Shown here in pieces: positions 43,301-55,540 of a DNA stretch of 64,000 bases. Position 1 is the first letter of the stretch. Each line of letters starts with the position of its first letter. A model generated the notes under the pieces. That model was given only the letters and a program-made list of their open reading frames with translations, had not been told where the DNA came from and searched no databases. The stretch covers positions 3,162,001 to 3,226,000 of the forward strand of contig JADILM010000001.1 of assembly GCA_016617785.1 (NCBI GenBank), in the 5' to 3' direction. The position numbers were made by a program, and so were the translations under genes. Source of the DNA: Sporobolomyces roseus (taxonomy: Eukaryota > Basidiomycota > Microbotryomycetes > Sporidiobolales > Sporidiobolaceae).

Positions 43301-43851
43301 TGTCACTGTCGAAATTGGAAGTTGGTCGAGCAGATGAAGAGGAAGAAGCGGCTGCGGGAGGTGCAGGAGGAGGAGGTGGTCGACTTGGAGCGGAAGTAGA
43401 GTCTCTCGGGATACTGGGTGGTAAGCGAGATGACGGAGTTTGTGAAGGAGTAGAGGAAGTCTGAGAAGCGGTCGAAGATGAAAGGGTCTTCATGTCTGTT
43501 GAGAGTGAGAGGCCTGCAGCAAAGTCTCGTTCTCGTCGTCGGAAGAAGATCTATAGAGGTGGAAAGGGGAGTGAGCGCTTGAGAGGGTCGTCGAAAGGGA
43601 AAGAGAAAAACGCACATCTTCAGCATCCATGACTAGATCTTTTGTCGAACTAGGATGAAAGACGACGGCCTGTAAGAGCGAGTCTGAGTAGATACTCGTC
43701 TCAAGGTTGTGGAAGGAAGGGGGGAGAAACGCACAGCAAGTTGAGCCGAAGTTAGTTCCTCCAAATTGGTTAAATCGAAACTCAAGTCGATCAATTCGTA
43801 GTTTGGGAACTGCTCCTTCTGTAGATCTTGATTCGAGCTGAATATTCCCAT
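40379..43851 (-). CDS. Large low-complexity protein with RRM-like segments
   Basis: Begins with a short exon (43851-43737) reading MGIFSSNQDLQKEQF..., and ends at 40379. Two RRM-like folds: LSTVFIRFFPPQSKEQDVLDFLS ... YYYAFAVFERRDDAVRVKEK (about 42590-42310), and HLKDLLWEMFVDNLPRDVTVRSCRDFF ... SSCWLAFSTKSERARSM (about 41910-41660), separated by a tryptophan-containing linker. The N-terminal 270 residues are Ser/Pro/Arg-rich with RDRS-type repeats, and the C-terminal 350 residues are Gln/Pro/Ser-rich with an acidic end. This suggests an RNA-binding regulator. RNP1/RNP2 aromatic residues are only partly kept, so RNA binding is inference. No orthologue recognised. Confidence 0.65.
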
Positions 43852-44270
43852 CGGTGCTCTTGCAGCTATCTGTGATCGAACTTTTTCACGCCTTCGTCTC
43901 CAAAGACGTTTTAGCGGTGATTCGAGTGAGTCATCCCCTATACAGACACGTTATTCGATCAGCTCAAGCTAGGGTGTGTATTCGAGAACATGCTTACATT
44001 CTGCAGACCAAGGAGCTAGAGCTAGCTGGAATGTCGCGAGTTCGTTTAATGATGAATTGGTGCATCGGAAGTCGAGATTGGCCAGATGGAACAGTGGGAA
44101 TGGATCTGCCGTATCTCCCATCTTCCTTTAAATCTATTCAGGTGTGAGCTAGTGTAACCGGGAGTCTTGAGGGTGAACGAGAAGAGACAAGAAAGAGTGA
44201 ACGGATTTCTCTCCTCCCAACGACTCACTTCGACTCTCGATACTACTATACGCGCACTCTAATCCATGGC
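43852..44270. promoter_or_regulatory. Divergent promoter, with a minimal uORF overlapping the next start
   Basis: 419 bp between the RRM-like gene and the DMT transporter gene. At 44266-44274 the leader reads ATG GCA TGA, a two-codon uORF whose stop overlaps the transporter start ATG (44271-44273) in another frame. No TATA consensus seen. Confidence 0.5.
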
Positions 44271-45998
44271 ATGAGCATCAAAAAGTCAACCCACGTTCAA
44301 AATGAACCAATCAAGGATAAATCGCGCAGTGCTCGACTCCTTCCAGTCTTCCTCCTCCTCGTCGCTCTCGTCAGCTACACGGTCCAGACAGAGTTAGCGA
44401 GCTATGTACAACACACTCTGGACTATAAGAAACCGTACTTTCTCTTCTTCTGCACTCATTCGTCAGTTTTTTCATTCTCTCGGTCATTCAACGGTCGAAC
44501 CCTTCGAAGCTGAACTCTCTCCTCTTCTCGTAACGATGTAGAGGGTACGTGTTATTGTGGCCATGTCATCTCCTAGCGTTCAAGATACTCAAGATCCCAA
44601 TCTCGAGCAATTTACGCGCTCTCGTCCCTTTACTCGCTCAACATTACGCCGTTTCCTCGTCTTCCACCTCCTCCAACTCTGCTCTACCTTCCACTCAAGA
44701 TTTCCCCTTCCCTCTCCACGCACAGTCGCAGCGTGACGTCTCGCTCAAAACTCCTTGGGTTCGACACTTGTTGAGAAAAGTCGCTCTCTTGACAATCTTC
44801 ATTTCGTTCCCTGCTTTGTCTTGGTACGCTTCCGTACCATTGACGAGCATGGCCGATCTGACAGCAATCTACAACGTTTTTGCTTTCGTATGTCTTTCTC
44901 CTCTCTCGAACTACCATCATTCAAAACTGAAATATTCTTTTCTCCTTTTCCCTACAGTGGGCCTATCTCCTCTCGCTCAAGTTTCTACCGCACGAATCCT
45001 CGCAGACGAAAGCACAAGCACGACTCAAGCTCTTCGCCGTTCTTCTAGCCGTCTCAGGAGTCTTCGTGATCGCTTACGGAGACATGATTTGGGGCAACAA
45101 GACTTCGGATGGGCCAGAGGGTTCGAATCGCATTCTTGGAAACGGGTTGGCATTGTTTGGCTCAATCGCTTACGCAGGTTACGAAGTATGGTACAAGATC
45201 AAAGTGAGTTCTTCTTTCTCTCCTCTCGACTTTGAAAAATGCTCATTCGTCAAGTGTTCTCTAGATCGCTCTACCTGAACCTTCGTCCTCTTCCGATACT
45301 GACAGCACCGCTCGTATATCCGAAACCTCTTCCCTCCTCTCGACTCGATCCTCCTCGCCTGCTCCCGAAGACCCCTCTCCCGCATCTCTCCAATTCCCTC
45401 CTCCCCCATCGCCTTCCCTAACCCTCACCGATTCTACCCTCTCCTCTTCGACTCTCCGCCCAATCACCCCTACTCCAGTACTATTCCTCCTCTATTCAAA
45501 TCTGATCACTTCTTTGATCGGGTTGTTGACTTTCACTTTCCTTTGGATTCCGATCCCTTTGCTCGATTACATCGGGTGGGAATCATGGGAAGGATTACCA
45601 CCGACAGAAGCAGCAGGTGCGATGGTAGGGATCATTATCGGAGGGGTACTTTTCAATGGGTCATTCATGATTCTGCTTTCTCTATGGGGTCCGGTCGTGG
45701 CTGTTAGTCTCTCACCTCTCTTCCTTCCAGATGCACTACTGATTAAAGTGTGACTTGAATGTAGTCCGTTGCGAATCTCTTGACTCTTATCCTAGTTGCT
45801 CTCTGCGATGCCTTGTTCATTCCCACCGCACCTCCTCTCACTCGTTCTTCTCTAATCGGTGGAGCCCTTATCGTGAGTGCTTTCGCGGGCTTGATCTGGG
45901 GTGAGTACGGAGCTGGGGAGAAAGAGGAAAAGGGGAAGGGATTGTTGGAAAGTAGCGAAGAGGAAGAAATCGGTTACGAGGAGGTAGACAGACGATAG
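44271..45998 (+). CDS. DMT-superfamily transporter (THI74/SLC35F-like)
   Basis: Five exons: 44271-44461, 44542-44887, 44958-45203, 45265-45702, 45765-45998; 484 residues. About ten hydrophobic segments of the drug/metabolite transporter fold. The first segment motif TELASYVQHTLDYKKPYFLFFCTHSGYVLLWP resembles yeast YML018C/THI74 and SLC35F5. Other family signs are SLTAIYN-like LTAIYNVFAFWAYLLSLKFL, AVLLAVSGVFVIAYGD and SPFW-like LLSLWGPVVASVANLL. A 75-residue Ser/Pro loop sits in the middle and an acidic tail at the end. Vacuolar or organellar membrane location is expected; substrate unknown. Confidence 0.85.
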
Positions 45999-46289
45999 GA
46001 TAGATTCTTTTGTTCGCATATGTATCAAATATATAGAACTCTCGTTGTTGTAACTCTTCCATTTCTATTACTTGCTCGAGCTACGAGAGCGAGCTCGCGG
46101 GAAGAGGGAAACTACGAACTGAAATTGCGATCCATTTTTGGGGTCAAGCTGTAACTCTATACTACTTCCGATTCTATCAATCTATCTTTATCGAGGAGCG
46201 CGACCGTCTGTGACTTGACCGTAGTAAGGGAGGGTGTCTGTTTGATCAAGAATTCGAGCTTAGTCAGTCGAATACTCCATCGGAACTCG

Positions 46290-48385
46290 TCACAACTCCA
46301 GTGCCCCCAGCTCGACGTCGAGCATTACTGACTGGGAGGGAAGATCTTCCCAACTAGAGGAGATGAGCTTACAGTTCCCGTTGCAGTCGTAGTCAAAGTC
46401 GATTTCGTCGATTCGCTTGATCAAAGCTTGCAGAACGGTGTCGTAAGAGCAGAGTCCGTCCATGTTGTTGTCGCAGCCTTCGTAGGTCAGAGGGATGACG
46501 GCGTCGCTGTAAAGAGAAGAGTATGAATTGAAAAGTATCGGGGAGGGGAAAGAGCGAGAAGCCAAGCTTACTTGACGATGAAGCGGATCTGTTTGGTCGG
46601 AGTCAAGCTTGAACACTCGACGACCTGAACCTGAAGCTCAGTTGCGAAGGGAACAATTTGTGAAGCGACATAAGTGTGATTCGAGCTGTAGGAGGTGTTC
46701 GAGGGTGCTTGAGATCCTCCCAATGCGGTGAGGTTGAGAGCGGTCAAAGCGTCGGCGATACTCACTTCATGAGCTGCATCGGCGTATATAGATTGGTTGA
46801 GCGGGAAGGTAGTTTCTGAGCCGTCGAGTGTCGAGTTGACCTCCATCGAGAAGTTGGAGATGAGAGTGTGATTGAGTCGAGCGACGAGTTCCTGGAGGTA
46901 GCCCAAGCCTTGAGCAGCCGCTACTGGCGATCCCGGGCCATTGTTCGCGTAGAAGCTGATGTCGTAGTATTGTTCAAAGATTTTCCATTCGTCGTTGGTG
47001 AAGAGAGGGCAGAACTCGGAGTAGCCTAACGCGACGGTCTACGATTCCCGATCGTTAGTAGAGACCCAACGAAGGTGTCACAAGACATCACGCTTACCTC
47101 GTAAGCACAGAGTTGAAGCATTGCCGTGATATCGGTAGCATCCAAAGTCAAGTTCGAAACCGAGGAAGAAAGACGTCGAGCAGTGGAGTTGAAGTACGGT
47201 TCCGCGAAAGCCTGCAGCACAATCCGGGTCAGTAGTGGCGCGAGTACTCGGGTAAGAATCGAACGAAACTGACCTTTGCTGCCGTCGATCCAACGCTACC
47301 GTATGCTTTATCTGCATTTGGGCATGATTCGTAAGGCGCACCAGAGTTGATGTAACCTTCAGCCTCAATGCCGATCTCGATGTTTACGGAGTCCTGGTAC
47401 TCCGGAATACCAAAGAAGCCACCTGCGAAATTGAGCTATTTACAAAGGATGAAAGATCTCGTCAGCAAATGTCTCCGCCGGCCATGGATGATCAGATAAA
47501 GAGCTCACCATCGTCTTGACCATTCGATCTTGAGATTGAGTTCGCCAGACGGGAAGAGTTCCAGCTTCAGTAAAGTTATTCAATAAACCTCCGTAAGCGT
47601 TTCTTGCGGCAACTCCGAGCTGGAAGTCTTGCTGGCGGCCGAAGGGAGTCAGAAGTTCGGCCCCGAGCTTGTAGGTCCAGGTGTTGAGGAAGGAAAGATT
47701 GCCCGTCGCGTTGAAACCGGTCAAAGACGCATTGTGAACTTTGGCAGCAAAGGTTGCTGGTAGAGCGTCTGATGTCGGGTAGCGTGCACCGTGTCGGAAG
47801 TAGAGGTGAGCTTGAGTAAGGGAGCAAGTAATGGGGATGCGAGGTGTTGCAGAGTCGAGACCGTATTTCTTCGACGAAACGGAATAGGCTGGCGATAGGT
47901 TTCCCCAGTAGTGTGCGATATCGATCTCATCACTACTGTTGGTCGAAGCTGGCACGACTAGAGGGTAGATCGAGTCGTGAGTTGGCCAGGCGACTCCAGT
48001 TTCCGCCGCGAACGGTTCGACACCAGCTGTTTCGAACGAGCGTCAGCCTCGCTCAGCTTGGACGAATGACGCATGCTTACTAGGAGTCGCTTGCTGAAAG
48101 CCCACCACGGACTCTGGAGGGAAAAGAGCCTCATCGGGAAGAGTGTTTGAGGGAGGATAAGCGTCAGATCTGAGGGAGCGAGATCAAGTCAGCTCAAGCT
48201 CATCTATTGACGAGCAAGCATCGAGCTCACACGCTGAGTCCGACAGTGTTGGAAGTAGCTGAGGACGGCTGAGCCGACGAAGTGATAGTGGGGGAGATGG
48301 AGGTTGAGGAAGCTTGTCTCTTGAGAGGTGAGGCCGATGCGAAGGTAGCGAGTAGCGACGCTGCGAGGATGAGAGGAGCCGGCAT
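46290..48385 (-). CDS. Secreted histidine acid phosphatase
   Basis: Seven exons: 48385-48231, 48169-48081, 48026-47509, 47435-47274, 47211-47098, 47038-46572, 46506-46290; 573 residues. A signal peptide (MPAPLILAASLLATFASASP) is followed by a KR dibasic site. The phosphate-binding catalytic motif RHGARYPT is present, and the second motif, normally His-Asp, reads His-Glu (AHEVSIADAL, near 46760). Many N-glycosylation sequons (NAS, NLS, NFT, NHT, NST, NQS) fit a secreted enzyme. Paired cysteines in the tail (CDNNMDGLC, CNGNC) are as in fungal acid phosphatases and phytases. Probably releases phosphate outside the cell and likely phosphate-repressed, by family analogy. Converges on the DMT gene. 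Confidence 0.88.
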
Positions 48386-48766
48386 GGCGATGAGTGAGAT
48401 AGACGAGAAAGAAGCAAGGTGCAGGAAACTTCGGGTGAAGAATAAAATCGTCACTAAATTTAGGTCAAGTCGATAATTCCAATTTGAGGAGTTGAAACAA
48501 CGTGGTATCGACCGACGCTAGTCCACTGGCGGAAGATAGGGATCAATTCCGCGAGGAGAATACGGCGATAATGTAGAACGTGCTAGTCCTTGCGGTGACG
48601 AGCGAGAAAATTCGAAAGCTGAACGAGCGAAAGAGAACAGTCAATGCTTTTTTTCGATTTCGACAAGAGAGTTGCAAGAAAGCGATGCAAAGGTTTCGAT
48701 GTAATACAACTTGATGTAGTAAGGGATGAGGTTGGTGTTAGTGGTACTGGGTGAGAACGAGCGAGA
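48386..48766 (-). other. Upstream region of the acid phosphatase gene, 381 bp
   Basis: Between the acid-phosphatase start and the 3' end of the amino-acid transporter. No gene. A CACGTG/CACGTT PHO4-type site was not found on a quick read. Confidence 0.5.
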
Positions 48767-51700
48767 ATTATTGACGAGGAGGACATTTCCCGAACGTGGG
48801 AGGTGCACTCTCTCCGCCTGCGACGAGGAGTTGAACCTGCGCACGAGAAGCGCAGTCAGCATTCTATTTGAGACGGGAAGGAGAAGTACGAGACCCACCG
48901 TTTGCGAAGTGGTGTAAACGGCTGCGATGAGTCCGAAAACGAGCAACGAAATATCGAGGATCTTTTGCTTGCGAGTGTGTGCGCAAGCTTTGTAGTGAAG
49001 TAACGCGGCTGCAAAGGATCAGACTTCCGTTAGTTTGACCGACGAATCCACCGAAATGAGAAAGCAACATACGGTAACAGAAACAGAGAGGAACGCAAGC
49101 CAAAGAACCGATCAAACTGACAAACTTGTCGAGATCGCTCGCTCCAGCCCAAGCGATTCCAGCGCAGCCAATGACGACTGCGGTTCTGAATCCGTTCTTC
49201 TCCCACTTTACTTTGGTCGAGTGTTTACCGGATCGAGAGAAGATGCCGTTCTCCATGATTCGAACAGCGGGGAAGAGCTGGAGAGGTGTCGAAAGAAGGA
49301 TGGCAAGGGAGTAGAGGAATTGTGCGGCGTTGACGAATTTGTCGTCTTGAGGGAGATTGACGAAAACGACAGTCTGAAACGAACGAGTGCGAACGTCAGT
49401 CGTTACTCGTTCTCACTCGGTCTCATCAGGTCCCGAGTTTAGACTCACCTGGATATCCTTTCCGTAAGCAGCATAAGATAGACCACCTGCTCCAGCGAAA
49501 AGAACCATGATTCCAACCATGACTCCACTGAGCACCTTGGGGAACTTGTGAGGATCCTTCATCGATTCGGTGATAGGAATGACAAGTCCGATTCCCTCGA
49601 AAGCGAACACAGCGGTTCTACAAACGAGAATTTGATGAGCGAAGTTCTTTCGCTGTCGAGAAGAAAATGCCGACTCACCCAATCAAGAGTGGGAAGTCTT
49701 TCGAGTTGAAATATTCGACTTTCGCTACACCGTGTTCAGCGAGAACTCCGATCTCGTTCGAGAAGATGTAGACTAATCCGAAGAGAATGAAAGCGTCGGC
49801 GATGAGAGCGGTTCCGGAGAGTTTCTGGATGTTTCGAATCATTGCCAGTGCTGCGACGAGTGTGGAGAACGGGGTATCAGCGGTGGTTACAGCAGCGTGA
49901 GGAGGGAAACATACGAAGGAAAACAACGAGTTGAGCCAAGATGAGAATGGGAATCGAAATGAAAGTTCGACAGTTGGTGACTGCCATGAAGAAGGCTTGC
50001 AGATTTTGCGACTGTGTTTGAGAAAGACGTCAGAGCTGGCTCAGCGAGAGAGTGCCTTTCTCAGCAGCAGGACGGAGTGTTGAACGTACGACGAAGATTG
50101 TGTACGCAGCGACGAACCCGATCTAAGAGGGAGAATTGAGTAAGATTGTCACATCTTCTTCAGGAGTAGGGAAATCAGACTGTTCGTGCTTACCTGTGAT
50201 AGTACGATCGAGAAAAGAATAGCCCATCTCATGTATTTTCCGTACAAGATTCCTCCCATATCTGCGTAGCAACGGTCAGTCGCTGAGCACAGCAGATGTG
50301 ACAGCAACGAAAGATGGCTCACCTCCGAAAGATCCGTGAACGACTAATCGAGTCTTGACGAGAAGAAGGAAAGAGTAGAGAGAGATCATGGCGATGAAGC
50401 AAAGGACAACGACCGAGAAGATGAGACCACCGTTGAAGAACCTGTGAGGAGAGTTACGATTCAGTCGGGCCCATCCGGACGACAGATTAAGGTCTCAAAA
50501 CTCACGCTTTGCCCAAGAAGAGAACTCCAGTTCCAACGAAAGACTTCAAGAGCATCATGACCGCTTGTAGGACTGTCGCATCACCATGTTTCCCGACACT
50601 TCCAGACCTTTGTCGACTAGGGGTTGGCCGAGCATCTCGACGAGAGCTCCTGCCTCTGACGAGAGGAGTTCGTTCGTTCGCTCCTCCATTTTGCGAGACG
50701 CTTCGTGAGACCTTCGGAGGTTGACCATGGTATGATGGGATGGAAGGAATGCCTTCGATCTCTCCCTCTTCGTCTTCATCCTCGTCCTCTTCCTCGATTT
50801 CCTCCAAATCTTCTCCTCCGAAATGACCGTAAAGCGATAAGAAATCGATGAACGACCTCGTTGCGACTCGTGCTGGAGGTCGTCGAGAGTCGGCCATCGA
50901 ACCAGGGAACGAGATATCACTGGCATCCGGTGCTTGACCCGAAGGAGCGAGAGAATCGCCATCGTTGTTGTCCCTTTCCGCCATTTGTTTTCGGTAGAGG
51001 AAGTCTCTTCGGAATCCTCCAGGTTGTAGCATCTCGGAAGTCGAGAACTCTCCATTCAATTCCTCTGCGTCTCCTTCTCCTCCTCCTTCGAGTCCCGCTC
51101 TGAAAGCAGCTCGACTTTCATCTCCTCCTCCAGGTCCCGCCGCTGAATGACTCGCTCTCCTCGAAGATGTCTCGACTGCTGATCCGAAACTCTTCGTCCT
51201 CCTCAATACACCGCTGTCTCCTCCTCCTAGACCTCCCTCCGCCTGTTGAGCAGCCCATTTGTAAACTCCCGCAACGACGTCTCCTCCCTCGAGATGATAA
51301 GGTGTGGGGAACACAGAGTCGTTGTCTGCATCGTTATTTTGTTGTGGTTGTTGTGGGAAATGACCGGAGGTGGAGCGGGGGGAAGTTCCGAGAGAAACTC
51401 CAGAAGACGACGATTGTTGCTCTTGGGCGACTCGTTGTTGTTCGTCAACGGACAATAGATGCCTCCTGATGACTTCTGCCTTTTGTGCTTCTGTCAATTG
51501 AGCTGAATCTGAAGTGGGAGCAAGGGAAGGAGAAGAATCGAAAGGACCTGGCGAAGTCGAGTTACGAGGGATACGTTGACCGGTAGAAGGGGATGCAGAA
51601 AGGTATTGTGGAGTTTGTCTAGGTGAACCGAATGTAGGAGTAGCTCCTCCTGGACTGCCAGATCGAAACGGGATTTGAGGAATTGGACTTCCGCTCACTC

Positions 51701-51780
51701 CGTCGCCTTGAGAGGTTCGGTTCGAAGTAGAGTTTGACGGACTCTTTGGTGCATTGATCGGTGTAGCCTTGGGTGGCATT
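48767..51780 (-). CDS. AVT3/AVT4-like vacuolar amino-acid transporter
   Basis: AAAP-family carrier that exports neutral amino acids from the vacuole. Start taken at 51780 (MPPKATP...); an in-frame ATG at 51818 adds 13 residues. The first 410 residues are a Ser/Pro/Gly-rich tail with an acidic run (about 50820-50750), as in AVT3/AVT4. The first membrane helix begins at the family motif ATVLQAVMMLLKSFVGTGVLFLGKAFFNGG. Later segments include GFVAAYTIFV, TAVFAFEGIGLVIPITESMKDP (the signature FAFEG-x-G-x-x-IPI-x-x-x-M) and the C-terminal helices ending LLVAGGESAPPTFGKCPPRQ at the TAA 48769-48767. About nine exons on the minus strand. Confidence 0.9.
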
Positions 51781-52068
51781 CTTAGCTTGAGTCGAGTTGT
51801 TGGTCGAAGGGAGGGCAAGAAAGTTGAGAGACACCTCGTGACTTCCTACACTTCACTGCACAAACTTGCTGTCCTCGCTTTTGACTCGCTTTGTACTGCT
51901 TTGATTACTCCGCATAACAGGTAAGCGAGCTCTGTTACCCCCCTCGAATTTCGTCAATTTTCTGATTTCAGATCTTCTAACGGCTCGGATTATTCATGCT
52001 TGCAGCCTGAGCTACAAGAGAAGACCCGGAACTCATCTTAGACACCTTCATATTCGGCCGGAGCATCG

Positions 52069-53625
52069 ATGAACGGCTTACGTCTGATTGGAGAGACGGT
52101 GCTTCGCTCAATTCTGCCTTCAAACCTCGCAGACACTCTCGTAGGCTACTCGGACCACCCTTCGACCTCTCGCGACCCCTACGAAATTTTAGACGCAAGT
52201 TCTACTGGTCCTACCCTATCCGAGGTCGAACCCTTTCCTCCTCTTCCCCATGAAGTCATCTTCCAAATCCTTTCCTTCTCTCTTCCTCCTCCGAGCTATT
52301 CGACCTCTTCCGACCGGAACCGTCGACTACTTAACTACGCTCTCTTCGATCACGATTGTGCGAGGTGGGCTTCCCTCGAGTTGAGGCAACATGCTCACCT
52401 CGAATCGCCAAAATCAGCTACTCGATTCCTTTCGGCATTGACTGAACACGACGAAGAATGGCGGGGAGTGGTCAGGACGTTGAGAATAGGACAGTCAGAT
52501 CCGGACAAGGCGGACCTCATCGGGAATGACTGGATGTACGAGGATATTGGAACTCTCCTCGAAAGGATCCTGATCCTTTGTCCCGGTGTCGACGAGTTAT
52601 GGATCGCCGGCGCGAAAGATTTACAACTCACAGCATTGTCAAAAGGCACAAGTGAGTCTTCGAGTGATTCGATGCTGCTGAACACACGCCAGGCCTCGTA
52701 CTAATCTATTGTTGCTCGCGAACTAGATTTTCGCAAACTGTACCTCTTCGAAACCCGCATAGTTCCTTCTCTCCCGCCAACCCCAACTCCCTTCTTCCTT
52801 CCTCGCCTCGAACTGCTCCATCTCAAAGCCGTCATCTGTACGGGCACTACACTTGACGATCTCCTTTCCCCCTCCTCCGTCCCAAACCTCTCGACCCTCG
52901 ATTTCTTCTCAGTTCACCAATCACTCGTCTCGCATCACGCCGCTCAAAATCCCCGCAATCCCGCAGCTCAACCGAACCTCCAGCAGCTCCACACGATGTT
53001 TGCGAATCTTCGTCCAGTCTCCTCGATTCACGATCCGCCATACCTCGCCATCGCACCTCGAATCAAATATCTATCTCTCGGTCCCTATTCAACTCGAACC
53101 CTCCCTCTCTCATCACTGCAACACTTCGCTTCCCTCGAATCCCTTTCAATCCCGCTCCAACTTTTCCTTCAAAACGAATTGACAACCCTTTCCCCATCTC
53201 TGACGGCAATTCGATTGACTTCTGCAGTGTCCAAGACGGATCGAGATAGTCGGAGAGAGAATTGGCGGGAGTTGAGAAAGAACTGGAGAGATGGATGTGA
53301 GAAAATCTGTCGGATCTTTAGCGGGAAGGACGGACGACTGGAGGAGCCAGTAGAGAGGTTCGGGAGGACGAAAGGGAGTGAGGAGTCACTCCTAGAGTTA
53401 TTGTATGGTGGATTAGAGGGGGAAGAGAATGTTCTCATCGAGAAAGAGTTAGAGGAAGACCGGACGCTTTGTGCTGCTATAAGAGAAGAAGCGGTGGACG
53501 GGAGACTATGCATTCAGTATCGTAGTGAATCGGAATATGAAAGGGAGAGAGGTAGGGATGGGCTGTGGGAACTTGGGCAGGAGATTTGGCGGAAACGCGA
53601 AGGGAGAAGAGGTTTCTTAAGTTAG
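52069..53625 (+). CDS. F-box-like/LRR-like protein
   Basis: Exons 52069-52651 and 52727-53625, 493 residues. An F-box-like start (FPPLPHEVIFQILSFSLPP) is followed by a hydrophobic, leucine-rich body with lines such as LPRLELLHLKAVIC and LSTLDFFSVHQ. The C-terminal 130 residues are charged and E/R-rich. Divergent from the AVT3-like gene with about 290 bp between starts. The third F-box-type gene of the window; sequence similarity among the three is low. Confidence 0.65.
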
Positions 53626-53937
53626 CCTGACATCCAGAACTCAATCCAGCTTTCGACAACAGCTCCTATATACGACGACAGATAGCGACCGTGCTAGTCG
53701 ATTTAGAAGTGTAGAGTTGATAACGCCTTGCGAAGGAAGCCAAATCGAGGAACAGTCGTCGAATTCTGGACTCAAGAACGCGCTCGCTCGCTGATTCGCG
53801 CAGACTGATCGATAGCTAGATTTGTGAAGATCTGGAGCGCTCTTGTCACTCGAAAGTTGAGCGAAGCTTTTCTGGTCAAAAAAAGATTTGGCTTCAACCC
53901 TTACTCCTCACTCGACCGGCATTCCCTTCACGCGTCT
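53626..53937 (+). other. Intergenic, 312 bp
   Basis: 3' flank of the F-box-like gene and promoter of the zinc-finger gene. Nothing recognised. Confidence 0.55.
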
Positions 53938-55405
53938 ATGCCTCTCTTCAAACAAGTGACAGCACAACAGAAACGATCGAAACGCAAGGCGGAAGCGCTC
54001 CTCTCAGATGAGGAAGGAAATGATTCAAGTTCAGAAGAAGAACTCGAACTCAGCAGCGACGAAGAAGAAGGGAGTGGCAGTGGAGAGGATGAAAGTGAAG
54101 ATGGGGATGAAGTAGACGACTTGGTTGGATCAGCAGGAGAAGGGGACAGTGACGAGGAAGAGCAAGATTTAGTGTTGGATGAGGATCAACCTAGACCACC
54201 CCCTGCTGGATTCCCTACTGCTGTGGAAGCACTCAAGAACACGGTAGCATCAACAGCAGCTCTCATTGCGGAGATGGATGCTGAGAAGGGAGAGGAAGCG
54301 AAAGATGGAGCAGAGGACGACGAGGAGGAAGAGGAAGCTCCTTTGGTCTGTGTGGTGTGCCCGAACAAGATCCTCAAACCTGGGAAGATGGTTGAAGTCC
54401 ATTTGGCGTCAAAGGTACGCACTCCACTTTCTGGTTTTCGATTCTCATTTCCCAAGAACCTCATCTGTCGCTTTTGAAACAGGACCACAACCGTCGATTC
54501 AACCGATTCAAAGTGCACGTCGAGTCACCCGACTTCGTAGGCGACCACCTCGAATGCGACGCACGATGGGTCGCCTCCCAACTCGATAAAGCAGTTCTCG
54601 CTCGTCTCTCCGCTCAAACTCAACTCGGAGGCAAGAAAGCTGCTGCCGCTGCCGCTGCCGCACCCGTTCCCTCCACATCCACTCCTTCCGCCCCCGAAAC
54701 CGCTTCTACTTCGTCACCAAAGAAGTCGACAACGAAAACGGAAAGTCCAGTCAAAGCTTCAAAGAAGAAGGCTACTGAAGAGGCGGATGCAGCTGGAGTA
54801 TCGGTTCGAGAACAGATGAGACAGAAGTGGAAGGAGGAGAAGAAGGAGAGGGCGAAGAAGCGAAAGATTGCGAAGAAGGAGAAGTTTGAGGAGAGGAAAA
54901 AGGCTAAAATTGAAAAGGGAGAGAAGCCTGAGTGAGTCCACGCATTCTATCGAAGGCTTGCGGGCGATCAATTGCTGATGAATGTAGCAATCACTCCCTC
55001 TCACCCCTTACTTCCACTCCATTTCGCTGCGCCTTTCGCCATACCCTCATGTTTATTCTCCTCCATTCCCTCTTACCCTCCTTCGCTCGCTTCTAAACCA
55101 AAAGACCCTTCATCTCATCGAAACCTCGATTCGTCGAGAAGATCAAGCCAACAGCCGAAGAGATCGAAATCCGACAGAAATGGAAAGCGGAACGAAACGA
55201 AGCCAAAGCGAAAGGATTACCTCCCCCCAAGAAACCGGTATTGGCTTATGAGTTAGGCGGAAAGGTACCTGTTGAGCGACCTGCGGCGAAGAAGGATGCA
55301 AAGGCACCAGCGAAGGGGAAAGGAAAGGGACCTAGGGTGAAGAAGAGTGACAAGAAGAAGCAGGAGAGCAAAACTGAAGTGAAGGAATTGCTCCCAGAGG
55401 TGTAG
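53938..55405 (+). CDS. Nuclear/nucleolar C2H2 (U1-like) zinc-finger protein
   Basis: Three exons: 53938-54414, 54483-54931, 55105-55405; 408 residues. The N-terminal 120 residues are strongly acidic Ser/Glu/Asp (casein-kinase-2-like sites). A single finger follows: CVVCPNKIL ... EVHLASKDHNRRF, spacing C-x2-C-x13-H-x5-H as in U1/matrin-type fingers, with the intron falling between the two His. An Ala/Pro linker with a GCC-rich run leads to a long K/E/R helix (about 54800-54930) and a Lys-rich tail. Such composition is common in ribosome-biogenesis factors, so nucleolar location is likely but inferred. Orthologue not named. Confidence 0.7.
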
Positions 55406-55540
55406 TCGCTCTCTTTGCAAGCTTTCTCTCTCGACCTGATGGACGGTTTGACTGCTGAGAGAGGAGAGAGAACGAGAATTTACGACAATTTCGACAGATC
55501 TACAAATAACAAGTCTCAAACTCGTCTAGTTCCGAGCGCC

